Of a stretch of 33,325 nt of DNA, positions 33,214 through 33,325 are shown piece after piece; position 1 is the first letter of the stretch, and the number at the start of each line of letters is the position of its first letter. The DNA lies in contig NZ_RDQF01000072.1 of assembly GCF_004114425.1 (NCBI RefSeq), positions 1-33,325 of the forward strand, read 5' to 3'. The translations under genes and the position numbers were made by a program. This DNA is from Bradyrhizobium vignae. Its GTDB lineage: Bacteria > Pseudomonadota > Alphaproteobacteria > Rhizobiales > Xanthobacteraceae. The notes beneath the pieces were generated by a model. That model made no database searches, was not told where the DNA came from, and saw nothing but the letters and a program-made list of their open reading frames with translations.

Positions 33214-33325
33214 TCAATTGATCCACCAAGTAACGGCGGCGACCAAGAGGATGGCCGAGAGGAAGTTGTCGGCTCGCTTGTCGTAGCGGGTCGCAATCCG
33301 CCTGAAGTCCTTGAGGCGGCAAAAC
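33214..33325 (-). mobile_element. C-terminal end of an IS5-family transposase (partial, right edge)
   Basis: On the minus strand the frame from the window edge reads CRLKDFRRIATRYDKRADNF, then LSAILLVAAVTWWIN and TGA at 33214-33216. RYDK-x-A-x-NF-x-A is the typical end of IS5-family (IS427-group) transposases. The IS end is probably near 33204, where GGGTCCGGACTC begins, preceded by CTAG, a possible target site. The rest of the element lies outside the window. Confidence 0.75.

Noticed and set aside
1..33325. CRISPR array
   Set aside because: No series of regularly spaced repeats was seen; the paired repeats near the att sites occur only twice each.

Overview
The window looks like an accessory region of a high-GC alphaproteobacterium. 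Bradyrhizobium or a close relative is the best guess. This rests on general GC content, on several short proteins of a style I associate with Bradyrhizobium (for example those at 2096-2281, 3061-3306, 6865-7203, 13371-13571 and 13584-13988), and on the tRNA 3' halves; I could not run a search to confirm it.

Left part (1 to about 14.1 kb): a scarred integration hotspot. Four tRNA 3' halves lie here: one with a CAU anticodon (minus, 324-369), two copies of tRNA-Gln(TTG) (574-622 and 9738-9786, a 49-bp exact direct repeat) and one tRNA-Glu(CTC) (14064-14107). Such halves are typical attachment-site (att) remnants of tyrosine-recombinase elements. Each Gln att copy is followed by a related integrase reading toward it. 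The first integrase (638-1337) has lost its N-terminus and is fused head-on to a truncated ATP-dependent DNA ligase. The second (10083-12671) is cut by a complete IS3-family element (10953-12205) with a 4-bp CGTT target duplication; removing the IS restores the reading frame. The 9 kb between the att copies holds small genes, several of them frameshifted (2499-2755, 2862-3052, 6627-6877), an acyltransferase-3 membrane protein, a glycine-rich secreted protein, a PemK-like protein and a zinc-ribbon membrane protein.

Right part (about 14.1 to 33.3 kb): a defence island. In order it has a frameshifted ECK-type nuclease; a small protein with an HEAGH metallopeptidase motif; a three-gene plus-strand set made of an unrecognised protein of about 368 aa, an AddB-like RecB-family nuclease and an AddA-like UvrD helicase-nuclease; a complete Gabija pair (GajA ATPase-TOPRIM and GajB helicase) on the minus strand; a PrlF-YhaV toxin-antitoxin pair; a Shedu (SduA) nuclease; a CoiA-like protein; and a minus-strand pair of a phospholipase-D-fold protein and an HNH endonuclease. 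The PLD gene abuts an IS5-family transposase fragment at the right edge and may have lost its N-terminus.

Functionally, the right part gathers independent anti-phage or DNA-processing modules, each in its own small operon with 4-nt or similar overlaps. The least described piece is the unknown protein plus AddB/AddA-like set, followed by the PLD-HNH pair and the CoiA-like protein. The left part records how the island was assembled by repeated integrations at tRNA genes, followed by IS insertion and decay.
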